A stretch of DNA of 5,220 bases from CAXRGH01 sp964230195 (GTDB lineage Bacteria; Pseudomonadota; Gammaproteobacteria; Enterobacterales; Alteromonadaceae). Position 1 is the stretch's first letter; each line of letters begins with the position of its first letter. Location: contig CAXRGH010000165.1 of assembly GCA_964230195.1 (NCBI GenBank), forward strand, positions 1 to 5,220, read 5' to 3'. The translations under genes were made by a program, and so were the position numbers. Positions 1 through 5,132 of the stretch are shown here, piece after piece. The notes beneath the pieces were generated by a model, which worked only from the letters and a program-made list of their open reading frames with translations, ran no database searches and was not told where the DNA came from.

Positions 1-1
1 G

Positions 2-193
2 GAGACGGCTGATACAGACCGTAACAACAACTACTACCCACGTCAGATCATTCAATCTCGTGTTGAAGCATACAAGTCTAAGAAGCGCAGTGGCTTGGTG
101 TACCGCGACATCATGCAAGACATCAAAACTGAACTTGATTCAGACAAAGAAGACGAGAAAGAAAAAGACGCTGACAAGCAAAAAGAGGACTAG
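2..193 (+). CDS. C-terminal end of an unidentified protein (5' end outside window)
   Basis: The frame starting at base 2 is open for 63 codons and ends at TAG 191-193. The residues begin ETADTDRNNNYYPRQIIQSR and end in a highly charged Lys/Asp/Glu tail (EDEKEKDADKQKED). The tail looks like a soluble, disordered terminus, with no membrane segment. I do not recognise the family from this fragment. Context offers a hint only: DUF6702 genes often lie next to M1-family metallopeptidase genes, so an aminopeptidase C-terminus is possible but unproven, and no catalytic residue is visible here. The next gene starts 5 bp after the stop, and its Shine-Dalgarno-like AGAGGA (184-189) lies inside the last codons of this one. 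The two are therefore probably co-transcribed and translationally coupled. Confidence 0.75.
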   Translation, partial: ETADTDRNNNYYPRQIIQSRVEAYKSKKRSGLVYRDIMQDIKTELDSDKEDEKEKDADKQKED

Positions 194-198
194 TCACC

Positions 199-702
199 AT
201 GAAACATATACTGATGCTGATAACCCTTGCAGTTACTCTAATGAGCAGCCCTGTATTCGCTCATCAGAGTAAAGCGGCTATTACTAAAGTATTGTTTAAT
301 CAACGCACTCAGCAAGTAGAAGTGATGCATCGCTTCTACTTGCACGATGCCGAACATGCCATGCAGCAGTTGTTTCAAAAAGGCGCAGATATGTACAAAT
401 CTGAAGCCACCCAAGAAGCTTTTGGACAATACGTGATAGAAAGATTCACCGTCATGTCTGACGGAGAAGTGATACCACTGAATTACGTGGGTACCGAAGT
501 AGAAGGCAAGTTTCTTTGGATCTACCAAGAAACAGACGTCATTAACCAAGTGAGTACATTGCAGGTACAGCATTCTGCGTTGCGTGAACTTTGGGACAGT
601 CAAGTCAATACCATCAATTTTGAAGGCCGTGGGAAAGTGAAAACCCTGACCTTTGATGGCAAAGAAGAGATGATGACAGTTACCTTTGACCACCATCACT
701 AA
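199..702 (+). CDS. Exported DUF6702-family protein
   Basis: This is a 167-residue protein of unknown biochemical function. Residues 1-21 form a classical Sec signal peptide: Lys at position 2, a hydrophobic core of Leu/Ile/Thr/Val, then SSPVFA with predicted cleavage after Ala21. The mature protein is therefore about 146 residues, in the periplasm or beyond. The start HQSKAAITKVLFN, the early block VEVMHRFYLHDAEHA (39-53) and the late block QVNTINFEG (135-143) fit the DUF6702 family, formerly often labelled 'peptidase E' without evidence of activity. No lipobox or membrane anchor is seen. The protein ends in Asp-His-His-His, which with His44, His49 and His53 could bind metal, though that is inference. 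The start is ATG 199, with AGAGGA nine bases upstream inside the preceding gene. Family assignment rests on pattern memory and length, and is fairly confident. Confidence 0.82.
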   Translation: MKHILMLITLAVTLMSSPVFAHQSKAAITKVLFNQRTQQVEVMHRFYLHDAEHAMQQLFQKGADMYKSEATQEAFGQYVIERFTVMSDGEVIPLNYVGTEVEGKFLWIYQETDVINQVSTLQVQHSALRELWDSQVNTINFEGRGKVKTLTFDGKEEMMTVTFDHHH

Positions 703-733
703 AAGTTTTTTTGTAAATTTGTGGTTTCAGTCA

Positions 734-761
734 TTGAAATCACAATAAAAATCTTTAAATA
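734..761 (+). promoter_or_regulatory. Weak promoter candidate for the DUF3014 gene
   Basis: The 108-bp gap 703-810 holds TTGAAA (734-739) followed after 16 bp by TAAATA (756-761), a plausible but imperfect sigma-70 pair, about 50 bp before the ATG at 811. The -35 hexamer lies in the right arm of an imperfect 9-bp inverted repeat (721-729 with 735-743, one G-T pair, 5-nt loop). This repeat might be an operator, or a weak terminator for the upstream gene; a run of seven T lies before it (707-713) rather than after, so termination is not convincing. Confidence 0.3.
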
Positions 762-810
762 TGTAATACCAGATAGGGAAAGCGCTCATCAACTCGAATA
801 GGTATTTATT

Positions 811-1719
811 ATGTCAGAAGCTCTACAGCCTCAAACGTCTCCATTCAAGCCCCATATTGCTATTATTGCTGCTATTGTTGTTGTTATTGTTTTAGCTATT
901 TTATTTTTTCCGTCTGATGAGCCCGAGGTAGTGCAACCCGAGCCGGTTCCCGTAGCAATTGAGCCTGTGATTGAAGCTGAACCAGAACCTGTGGTTGTAG
1001 CAGAACCAGAGCCTGCTCCTGTATTAGACAGTATAGCTACAGAAGAAATCGAGATCCCAGCACCTGTACAAGAAGCTGAAATTGTTGAAGAGCTAGCGCC
1101 AATTGTGGTTGAAGAGATTATTGAAGCCCCTGAGCCAGCAGAACCTGAAGAAAAAGACGTGAGTGACGGTACAATAAAGAGCTTGATCCTGGCTCTTTCG
1201 CCTTCCAACGTATTAGGCCACCTTTTAGTGGATGACGGACTACTGAATCGTTTTGTCGTATTCACAGACAACCTTGCGCAAGAAGAACTAGCGGATAACC
1301 ACCAGCTACTTCGCCAACCAACAAATAAGTTCCGTGTTTACCAGCAGGCTGATAAAGAGTGGATTGATGCAGCGAGCTATCGCCGTTACACCGTATACAG
1401 TGAAGCACTTGAGAGCATCAGTGCAGAAGGACTGGTGAACTTGTACCAAGATTACAAACCAGAAATTCAAGCCATTTATGACGAAATCAGCATTGGCAGT
1501 GATTTTGACGACACACTACTCGCCGCCATTGATCACATTTTGGACACCCCTGAAATTCCAGTTCCGGTTGCCGTAGAGACTGAGAGTGTGATGTACCAAT
1601 TCGCTGATCGTCAGATTGAGAATTTAAGTGCGCCACAGAAGCAGTTACTGAGAACTGGCCCAGAAAACATGCGCACCATCAAAGCTAAGTTAAGAGATAT
1701 TGCTGCCTTACTGAAGTAA
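811..1719 (+). CDS. DUF3014 domain inner-membrane protein
   Basis: This 302-residue protein has a short cytoplasmic head (1-14) and one strongly hydrophobic helix at about 15-33 (HIAIIAAIVVVIVLAILFF). A long Pro/Glu/Val-rich linker with repeated EPEPV-like units follows (about 37-114), then a folded domain from about 118 to the end. The anchor-plus-linker layout places the C-terminal domain in the periplasm, held away from the membrane. The domain matches DUF3014 by its RRYTVYSEALESI (191-203), LYQDYKPEIQAIYDEI (211-226), FDDTLLAAIDHILDTPE (232-248) and LSAPQKQLLRTGPEN (272-286) segments. Function is unknown for the family. A weak AATAGG (797-802) precedes the ATG by eight bases. The gene appears monocistronic, ending at the terminator at 1744-1780. 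Family length and architecture are as expected. Confidence 0.88.
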   Translation: MSEALQPQTSPFKPHIAIIAAIVVVIVLAILFFPSDEPEVVQPEPVPVAIEPVIEAEPEPVVVAEPEPAPVLDSIATEEIEIPAPVQEAEIVEELAPIVVEEIIEAPEPAEPEEKDVSDGTIKSLILALSPSNVLGHLLVDDGLLNRFVVFTDNLAQEELADNHQLLRQPTNKFRVYQQADKEWIDAASYRRYTVYSEALESISAEGLVNLYQDYKPEIQAIYDEISIGSDFDDTLLAAIDHILDTPEIPVPVAVETESVMYQFADRQIENLSAPQKQLLRTGPENMRTIKAKLRDIAALLK

Positions 1720-1743
1720 AACGCGCAACTCACCCATCAACAA

Positions 1744-1780
1744 AAAACGCCCGGTAATGACTATCACTACCGGGCGTTTT
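1744..1780. terminator. Bidirectional intrinsic terminator
   Basis: A perfect 13-bp inverted repeat pairs AAAACGCCCGGTA (1744-1756) with TACCGGGCGTTTT (1768-1780). After one A-C mismatch, three more pairs (TGA/TCA) close a 3-nt loop. The GC-rich core with A and T tracts lets it work on both strands. The minus-strand product ends in six U (1747-1742), so it should be stronger for tusA than for the DUF3014 gene, which ends in four U. It lies between the convergent stops at 1719 and 1795. Confidence 0.92.
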
Positions 1781-1794
1781 CAATTTAACTTAAG

Positions 1795-2055
1795 CTACTC
1801 GCCTTTCTTCACAATGTACTCATAGGGAGACGACTCCACTTGTGACACAATCAAGGTATGCTCCATAAAGCGACAGAAACTGGGGACATCTCGCGTTGTG
1901 GAGTGATCATCCGCCAGTACCAAAAGTTGCTCACCTGCAGCCATATTGCGAATGGTCATACGCAACATCATCACAGGCTCAGGACAACGCAAGCCTATTG
2001 CATCTAGCGTTTCCTGCACCTCATATTCAGTACCTTGGATATTAACAAATGCCAT
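1795..2055 (-). CDS. tusA: Sulfur carrier protein TusA
   Basis: TusA accepts persulfide sulfur from the cysteine desulfurase IscS and passes it to the TusBCD complex, for MnmA-dependent 2-thiouridine synthesis at the wobble position of tRNAs for Lys, Glu and Gln. The protein is 86 residues from the chosen start. It carries the family signature LDAIGLRCPEPVMMLR, with the sulfur-accepting Cys at residue 24, then RNMAAGEQLLVLADDHSTTRD and FCRFMEH, almost residue for residue like Escherichia coli TusA (81 aa). The start is ATG 2055-2053, overlapping the pyrE stop by 14 bp and preceded by GTGAGC. A longer frame opens with TTG at 2076, deeper inside pyrE, and is less likely. It is the last gene of rph-pyrE-tusA and probably translationally coupled to pyrE. 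This operon partnership is unlike E. coli, where tusA stands elsewhere. Confidence 0.93.
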   Translation of the reverse strand: MAFVNIQGTEYEVQETLDAIGLRCPEPVMMLRMTIRNMAAGEQLLVLADDHSTTRDVPSFCRFMEHTLIVSQVESSPYEYIVKKGE

Positions 2056-2686
2056 ATTGCTCACGGTAAGCTTCAATGGCAGCCAAGTGTTCAGACATTT
2101 CCGGCGTGTCTCGTAAATAACTGATTAAATCCGTTAGACTCACAATAGACACCACCTGAGTATCAAAATCGCGTTCCACTTCTTGAATAGCAGACAACTC
2201 ACCTTTCCCTTTCTCTTGACGGTCAAGCGCAATCAATACTCCTGCTAAAGACGCACTATGCTGCTCAAGCAAGGTCATGGATTCGCGGATGGCAGTCCCT
2301 GCGGTGATCACATCATCCACCAGCATAACTCGGCCGGTTAATTCACTCCCTACCAAGTTACCACCTTCACCGTGAGTTTTTGCTTCCTTGCGATTAAAAC
2401 AATACGGCTTATCAATCTCATGCTTATCAGCCAATGCAACTGCAGTGGTGGTAGCAATTGGAATGCCTTTATAAGCAGGGCCAAAGAGTAGGTCAAACTC
2501 AATGTTTGAATCCACCAACGCCTGGGCATAAAACTGACCTAACATGGCAAGATCTCGTCCAGTGTTAAACAAACCCGCGTTGAAAAAATACGGGCTTGTG
2601 CGACCCGATTTCAAAGTGAACGCCCCAAAACGCAACACATTGCGCGCTAAGGCAAACTCGATAAATGCTTTTTTATACGCTTGCAT
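2042..2686 (-). CDS. pyrE: Orotate phosphoribosyltransferase
   Basis: PyrE converts orotate and PRPP to orotidine 5'-monophosphate plus pyrophosphate, the fifth step of UMP synthesis in the cytoplasm; the active enzyme is a dimer. The 214 residues match the E. coli length (213). Visible landmarks are TLKSGRTSPYFFNAG (24-38) with Lys26 and Phe34-Phe35, AYKGIP (71-76), the flexible catalytic loop RKEAKTHGEGGN (99-110) with Lys100, Lys103 and His105, and the PRPP-binding motif VMLVDDVITAGTA (120-132) with the Asp124-Asp125 pair. It is the middle gene of rph-pyrE-tusA. Only 9 bp separate it from the rph stop, so the long attenuator-bearing rph-pyrE gap known from E. coli is absent here. The SD is a poor GGGG that overlaps the rph stop codon, suggesting coupling to rph translation. 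The gene is intact with no missing key residue. Confidence 0.97.
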   Translation of the reverse strand: MQAYKKAFIEFALARNVLRFGAFTLKSGRTSPYFFNAGLFNTGRDLAMLGQFYAQALVDSNIEFDLLFGPAYKGIPIATTTAVALADKHEIDKPYCFNRKEAKTHGEGGNLVGSELTGRVMLVDDVITAGTAIRESMTLLEQHSASLAGVLIALDRQEKGKGELSAIQEVERDFDTQVVSIVSLTDLISYLRDTPEMSEHLAAIEAYREQYGIC

Positions 2687-2701
2687 AATTAGCCCCTAAT
2701 T
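2687..2701 (-). promoter_or_regulatory. Small inverted repeat carrying the pyrE ribosome-binding G-run
   Basis: On the minus strand AATTAG-GGG-CTAATT spans the whole rph-pyrE junction. It has perfect 6-bp arms and a 3-nt loop, ends on the base before the pyrE ATG, and includes the rph TAG stop in its left arm. The G-rich SD substitute sits in the loop. The stem is AT-rich and would be weak, so any effect on initiation, or disruption by ribosomes finishing rph, is inference. Confidence 0.35.
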
Positions 2702-3409
2702 CAATGCTGCTTTCTGGATATCAAAGATTTCACGGATGCCATCGTGAGCCAGCTTCAACATGGCTTGCATCTCTTCAAAACTGAAAGGTTCTCCCTCAGC
2801 CGTTCCTTGAACTTCAATCAACTTTCCAGTGTCTGTCATCACAACATTCATATCAGTTTCAGCTTCTGAATCTTCAACATATTCCAAATCAGCCACAGGC
2901 TCACCGTTATAGACACCAACAGAAATAGCCGCGATCATATGTTTCAACGGATTGGTTTTTAAAATGCCCTTGGCACGCATATAACTTAGCGCGTCAACCA
3001 AAGCGACAGCAGCGCCAGAAATTGACGCAGTACGGGTACCACCATCCGCCTGAATCACGTCACAATCAATGGTAATAGTATTTTCACCCAATGCACTCAA
3101 ATCCACTGCTGCACGCAAAGCACGCGCAATCAGACGCTGGATCTCAAGCGTACGGCCACCTTGTTTACCACGAGCACTTTCACGCTGAGAGCGAGTATGG
3201 GTTGCACGAGGTAACATGCTGTACTCAGCCGTTATCCAACCTTGCCCTTTCCCTTTCATAAAGCGAGGAACACCCTCTTCAACCGTGGCATTACACAACA
3301 CCTTAGTATTACCAAATTCAATTAGCACCGAACCTTCGGCATGACATGTGAATTGACGAGTAATGGTAACGGGGCGGATCTGACCGGACGTTCTGCCACT
3401 TGGACGCAT
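2696..3409 (-). CDS. rph: Ribonuclease PH
   Basis: RNase PH is a phosphate-dependent 3'-to-5' exoribonuclease that trims extra nucleotides from tRNA precursors next to the CCA end, and works as a ring-shaped hexamer in the cytoplasm. The 237 residues equal the usual length (238 in E. coli). Visible landmarks are the start MRPSGR, SMLPRATHTRSQRESARGKQ (64-83), Arg86 and the GGTRTAS loop (123-129), which bind phosphate, and the acidic EDSEAETD segment (179-186) that supplies the catalytic aspartates. The frame is intact, unlike the frameshifted rph of E. coli K-12 that lowers pyrE expression. An AAGGGAG SD (3423-3417) stands 7 nt before the ATG and overlaps the palindrome GAGATATCTC (3410-3419), which could partly hide it. 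It is the first gene of rph-pyrE-tusA and is divergent from yicC. Confidence 0.97.
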   Translation of the reverse strand: MRPSGRTSGQIRPVTITRQFTCHAEGSVLIEFGNTKVLCNATVEEGVPRFMKGKGQGWITAEYSMLPRATHTRSQRESARGKQGGRTLEIQRLIARALRAAVDLSALGENTITIDCDVIQADGGTRTASISGAAVALVDALSYMRAKGILKTNPLKHMIAAISVGVYNGEPVADLEYVEDSEAETDMNVVMTDTGKLIEVQGTAEGEPFSFEEMQAMLKLAHDGIREIFDIQKAALN

Positions 3410-3462
3410 GAGATATCTCCCTTAACAATGGATTTGAAACTGATGATAAAAATTATTGCTGA

Positions 3463-3491
3463 ATTATACGCATAAATGCTACAGAAAACAT
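3463..3491 (-). promoter_or_regulatory. Promoter of the rph-pyrE-tusA operon
   Basis: On the minus strand a consensus TATAAT -10 occupies 3468-3463, preceded by TGCG (an extended -10-like TG two bases away). A 17-bp spacer leads to a poor -35, ATGTTT (3491-3486). The predicted start near 3456 gives a leader of about 45 nt. I see no hairpin followed by U-tract in that leader, so no attenuator is evident. Confidence 0.5.
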
Positions 3492-3511
3492 GGCTCATTC
3501 TACAAAATCAC

Positions 3512-3520
3512 TGTTATTAT
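3512..3520 (+). promoter_or_regulatory. Extended -10 promoter candidate for yicC
   Basis: TGTTATTAT reads as an extended -10 (TG, one base, TATTAT). No good -35 lies at the right distance (the best nearby is TGGCTC at 3491-3496), as is tolerated with extended -10 promoters. It would start transcription near 3527, about 36 bases before the ATG. The GAGAG at 3551-3555, seven bases before the ATG, is the likely ribosome site. Confidence 0.35.
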
Positions 3521-3542
3521 TAGGCATAACTTCTGCCTAATA
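3518..3542. repeat. Perfect 9-bp inverted repeat in the rph/yicC divergent region
   Basis: TATTAGGCA (3518-3526) and TGCCTAATA (3534-3542) are exact inverted complements separated by TAACTTC. The left arm overlaps the candidate yicC -10 and the repeat covers its predicted start site, a position expected for a repressor operator. The predicted RNA start would fall inside it, so an intact RNA hairpin is less likely. There is no T-run after it and it is not a terminator. Confidence 0.5.
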
Positions 3543-3562
3543 CCCGCTAAGAGAGACACCGA

Positions 3563-4426
3563 ATGATCCACAGCATGACCGCTTTTGCGCGCACCGAATG
3601 CAAACACACCTGGGGCAGTGCCGTCTGGGAAATACGTTCAGTTAACCAACGTTTTCTAGAGACTTATATCCGCTTACCCGAGCAATTCCGAAGCCTTGAG
3701 CCTACCATTCGCGAAAAGCTCCGTAAAAAACTACAACGCGGAAAATTAGAATGCCAATTACGCTTCACTGCCAATGACGCCAACACCGGCGAACTTCAAC
3801 TAAACCAAGCCCTCGCCAATCAACTCATTGAAGCGGCTAGCTACGTGCAGGAAAAAGCCAATCAGTGCCAACTCTCTGCCACTGACATCCTCAAATGGCC
3901 TGGCGTGCTCAACAGCGAAGACGCAGATATAGACCAAATGTCCAAAGACATCATGGCCAACCTAGACATTGCCATTAACCAATTCCTAGACGCTCGCCTT
4001 GCCGAAGGTAACAACCTCAAAGCCATGATAGAACAGCGTTTACAGGGTATTAGCGAAGAGGCTCAAAAAGTCCGAGGACACATGCCAACCGTCATGGAAT
4101 GGCAAAAACAGAAAATCACTCAACGCTTTGAAGAAGCCAAAATAGAACTGGAATCCACCCGAGTTGAACAAGAACTGGTGCTACTTGCACAGAAACTGGA
4201 CGTGGCCGAAGAACTTGACCGCCTAGAATCCCATGTCAGTGAAACCCAAAAGATCCTGAAAAAAGGTGGCGCAGTTGGCCGAAGACTTGACTTCATGATG
4301 CAAGAATTCAACCGCGAAGCCAACACCCTGGGTTCAAAGTCCATTAACACCGACATCACCCAATCCGCAGTGGAATTGAAAGTGTTAATTGAACAAATGC
4401 GTGAGCAGATCCAGAATATAGAATAG
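3563..4426 (+). CDS. yicC: YicC/YloC-family endoribonuclease
   Basis: This 287-residue cytoplasmic protein has exactly the E. coli YicC length. The family has been linked to RNA turnover: E. coli YicC to decay of the small RNA RyhB together with PNPase, and the Bacillus homologue YloC to endoribonuclease activity. The start MIHSMTAFAR and the WEIRSVNQRFLETYIRLPE block (22-40) mark the N-terminal YicC-like domain. A middle helical, Glu/Gln/Lys-rich stretch (about 145-205) looks coiled. The C-terminal DUF1732 region carries DVAEELDRLESH (213-224) and RRLDFMMQEFNREANTLGSKS (240-260), the most conserved parts of the family. It is divergent from rph, as in E. coli. In many relatives without the E. 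coli order gmk follows; here a terminator and AT-rich accessory DNA follow instead. The gene is intact. Confidence 0.96.
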   Translation: MIHSMTAFARTECKHTWGSAVWEIRSVNQRFLETYIRLPEQFRSLEPTIREKLRKKLQRGKLECQLRFTANDANTGELQLNQALANQLIEAASYVQEKANQCQLSATDILKWPGVLNSEDADIDQMSKDIMANLDIAINQFLDARLAEGNNLKAMIEQRLQGISEEAQKVRGHMPTVMEWQKQKITQRFEEAKIELESTRVEQELVLLAQKLDVAEELDRLESHVSETQKILKKGGAVGRRLDFMMQEFNREANTLGSKSINTDITQSAVELKVLIEQMREQIQNIE

Positions 4427-4441
4427 CGATACTATCCTGTC

Positions 4442-4471
4442 AAAAAAGCCCTGTTTTTACGGGGCTTTTTT
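4442..4471 (+). terminator. Intrinsic terminator of yicC
   Basis: AAAAAAGCCC (4442-4451) pairs with GGGCTTTTTT (4462-4471). The stem continues through a T-G wobble, G-C and T-A pair to a TTTT loop (4455-4458), and the right arm provides the six-T tail. It starts 16 bp after the yicC stop. The A-tract on the left would let it also stop minus-strand transcripts coming from the accessory region. Confidence 0.92.
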
Positions 4472-4639
4472 GTTGCTTCTACCCAGAAATATTGGTTTAG
4501 CAGAAATATTTAATTATGGGTGTTTTGTTTATTTTCAGTGAATTTAGCTTCTGGATACAGTTAATATCACCACAAATAGCCGATCTAGTAAATGAGAGAC
4601 TAATCTCTTGGAAATACTTTTCCATTGCGAGTTTTTCTT

Positions 4640-4711
4640 TCAATAATTACCACCAACCTCTGCTAGAAATATAGCCATGATTTGGCTGCCTGAATATTTT
4701 GATTTTTTCAT
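4640..4711 (-). pseudogene. Remnant of IS3-family transposase OrfA (N-terminal end only)
   Basis: A 23-codon minus-strand frame starts ATG 4711-4709 and ends TGA 4642-4640. Its first 14 residues, MKKSKYSGSQIMAI, closely resemble the start of IS3-family OrfA proteins, which open with MKKS(K/R)(Y/F)(S/T)xxQI(M/V)AI before the helix-turn-helix. After that the frame continues FLAEVGGNY and stops, so the helix-turn-helix and everything downstream are gone. The segment from the second Met onward belongs to the 36-bp repeat also found at 5182-5217, so the remnant is probably an internally deleted, non-autonomous copy. It encodes no active transposase. A short match in AT-rich DNA can mislead, hence moderate confidence. 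Confidence 0.42.
4643..4678. repeat. 36-bp dispersed direct repeat, copy 1
   Basis: This aligns without gaps to 5182-5217, with 31 of 36 bases identical. The first 16 bases (ATAATTACCACCAACC) and the last seven (TAGCCAT) are exact, with CTAGAA conserved between. Preceding CTTT is shared as well (4637-4640 and 5176-5179). Both copies have the same orientation, 539 bp apart, and bracket the orphan membrane protein gene. Confidence 0.85.
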
Positions 4712-4726
4712 ACGGAATTTCTAGCA
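4661..4726. repeat. 10-bp perfect inverted repeat
   Basis: TGCTAGAAAT (4661-4670) and ATTTCTAGCA (4717-4726) are exact inverted complements 46 bp apart, bracketing most of the OrfA remnant. A smaller AGCCA/TGGCT stem (4673-4677 with 4683-4687) lies inside. The arms may be chance, or part of a folded non-autonomous element. Confidence 0.45.
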
Positions 4727-4770
4727 TTTGTTTTACCAGAAAACTCTACTGTTAACTTCAATTATTTTTC

Positions 4771-4800
4771 GGAGGGCAGTTACATGACAGTTCTCCTTTA
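4771..4800. repeat. Two head-to-head IS-terminus-like sequences
   Basis: GGAGGGCAGTTACA (4771-4784) read on the minus strand is TGTAACTGCCCTCC. Immediately beside it, on the plus strand, stands TGACAGTTCTCCTTTA (4785-4800). Both start with TG, as IS3-family ends do, and both resemble GGTAGTTGCCCTCCTTTA at 5163-5180 (exact over TGCCCTCC for the first, and over AGTT plus CTCCTTTA with a 3-base gap for the second). The right part overlaps the 12-bp palindrome TCCTTTAAAGGA (4794-4805). The reading as abutting element ends is inference. Confidence 0.4.
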
Positions 4801-4835
4801 AAGGAAGCAACGACTGCCGCCATTACCTAAGTTAC

Positions 4836-5132
4836 TTATATATCAGTTAGAAGAATTAAAAATATGGCTTGCATCAATATGAAACCGACAAACTTAAATG
4901 CTTTCTTTTGGTTTTTTTCATCACCCTGAGGACTTTGTTGAAACTCACTAAATGTTGGATTGTTATAAATATAACCTCCCCAGGTAATGTGGGCATAGCT
5001 AAAGATGAACGTTGCTATAATGAATTCAGTTTTTTCACTGAGTGATACATATAGAATAATATGCAATGTAGTCATCACTGAAAAAGCGACAGTCGTATAT
5101 TTTAGCTCCAAAAACCAATATTTTATCTTCAT
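4836..5132 (-). CDS. Small orphan membrane protein, unknown function
   Basis: I do not recognise this protein. From ATG 5132 it has 98 residues and about three hydrophobic helices: roughly 12-31 (YTTVAFSVMTTLHIILYVS), 36-56 (with the Trp-Gly-Gly at 51-53) and 78-96 (FKFVGFILMQAIFLILL). The N-terminus is Lys-rich. A polar loop at about 57-78, with a DEKNQKK cluster, separates helices two and three. There is no signal peptide cleavage site and no known motif. The frame could also open with GTG two codons earlier (5138), but the ATG gives ideal spacing to the split ribosome site described at 5133-5180. No ordinary SD lies directly upstream. The gene is AT-rich, has no neighbour in its own operon within the window, and is flanked by repeats, which suggests horizontal acquisition. 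Confidence 0.55.
   Translation of the reverse strand: MKIKYWFLELKYTTVAFSVMTTLHIILYVSLSEKTEFIIATFIFSYAHITWGGYIYNNPTFSEFQQSPQGDEKNQKKAFKFVGFILMQAIFLILLTDI

Larger units (their letters stand above)
4472..4835. other. AT-rich intergenic region with mobile-element debris
   Basis: This stretch has no full-length gene. By hand count 4491-4560 is about 29% G+C, clearly lower than the flanking housekeeping genes. It holds a 10-bp direct repeat CAGAAATATT (4484-4493 and 4501-4510), one copy of the 36-bp dispersed repeat (4643-4678), the short IS3 OrfA-like remnant (4640-4711), a perfect 10-bp inverted repeat (4661-4670 with 4717-4726), and the head-to-head terminus-like sequences at 4771-4800. A 6-bp GGCAGT/ACTGCC pairing (4775-4780 with 4813-4818) encloses the last of these. 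No tRNA or other RNA gene was recognised. Confidence 0.6.

Noticed and set aside
60..272. 70-codon plus-strand frame across the end of the first gene and the start of the DUF6702 gene
   Set aside because: It overlaps two better-supported genes in another frame, is a Lys/Ser/Thr-rich translation of AT-rich codons, and has no SD.
238..699. 153-codon minus-strand frame opposite the DUF6702 gene
   Set aside because: It is a mirror of a clear signal-peptide protein gene, with Cys/His/Phe-rich composition and no recognisable domain.
707..743. Terminator after the DUF6702 gene
   Set aside because: The T-run comes before, not after, the imperfect hairpin, so the order is wrong for a plus-strand intrinsic terminator.
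831..1271. 146-codon minus-strand frame rich in Ser/Thr/Gly
   Set aside because: It is an antisense shadow of the Pro/Glu-rich linker of the DUF3014 gene; its low complexity follows directly from that repeat.
2056..2076. Longer tusA start at TTG 2076
   Set aside because: It would add seven residues not seen in TusA proteins and use a rare start deeper inside pyrE; ATG 2055 fits family length and has GTGAGC upstream.
4120..4359. 79-codon minus-strand frame inside yicC
   Set aside because: It is antisense to the conserved C-terminal domain of yicC and Ser-rich without any motif.
4497..4625. 42-codon minus-strand frame (MEKYFQEISL...) ending near the yicC terminator
   Set aside because: It has only a weak purine-rich stretch upstream and no recognisable family, and frames of this size are common by chance in AT-rich DNA. 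Kept in mind because it begins just at the edge of the IS-like remnant.
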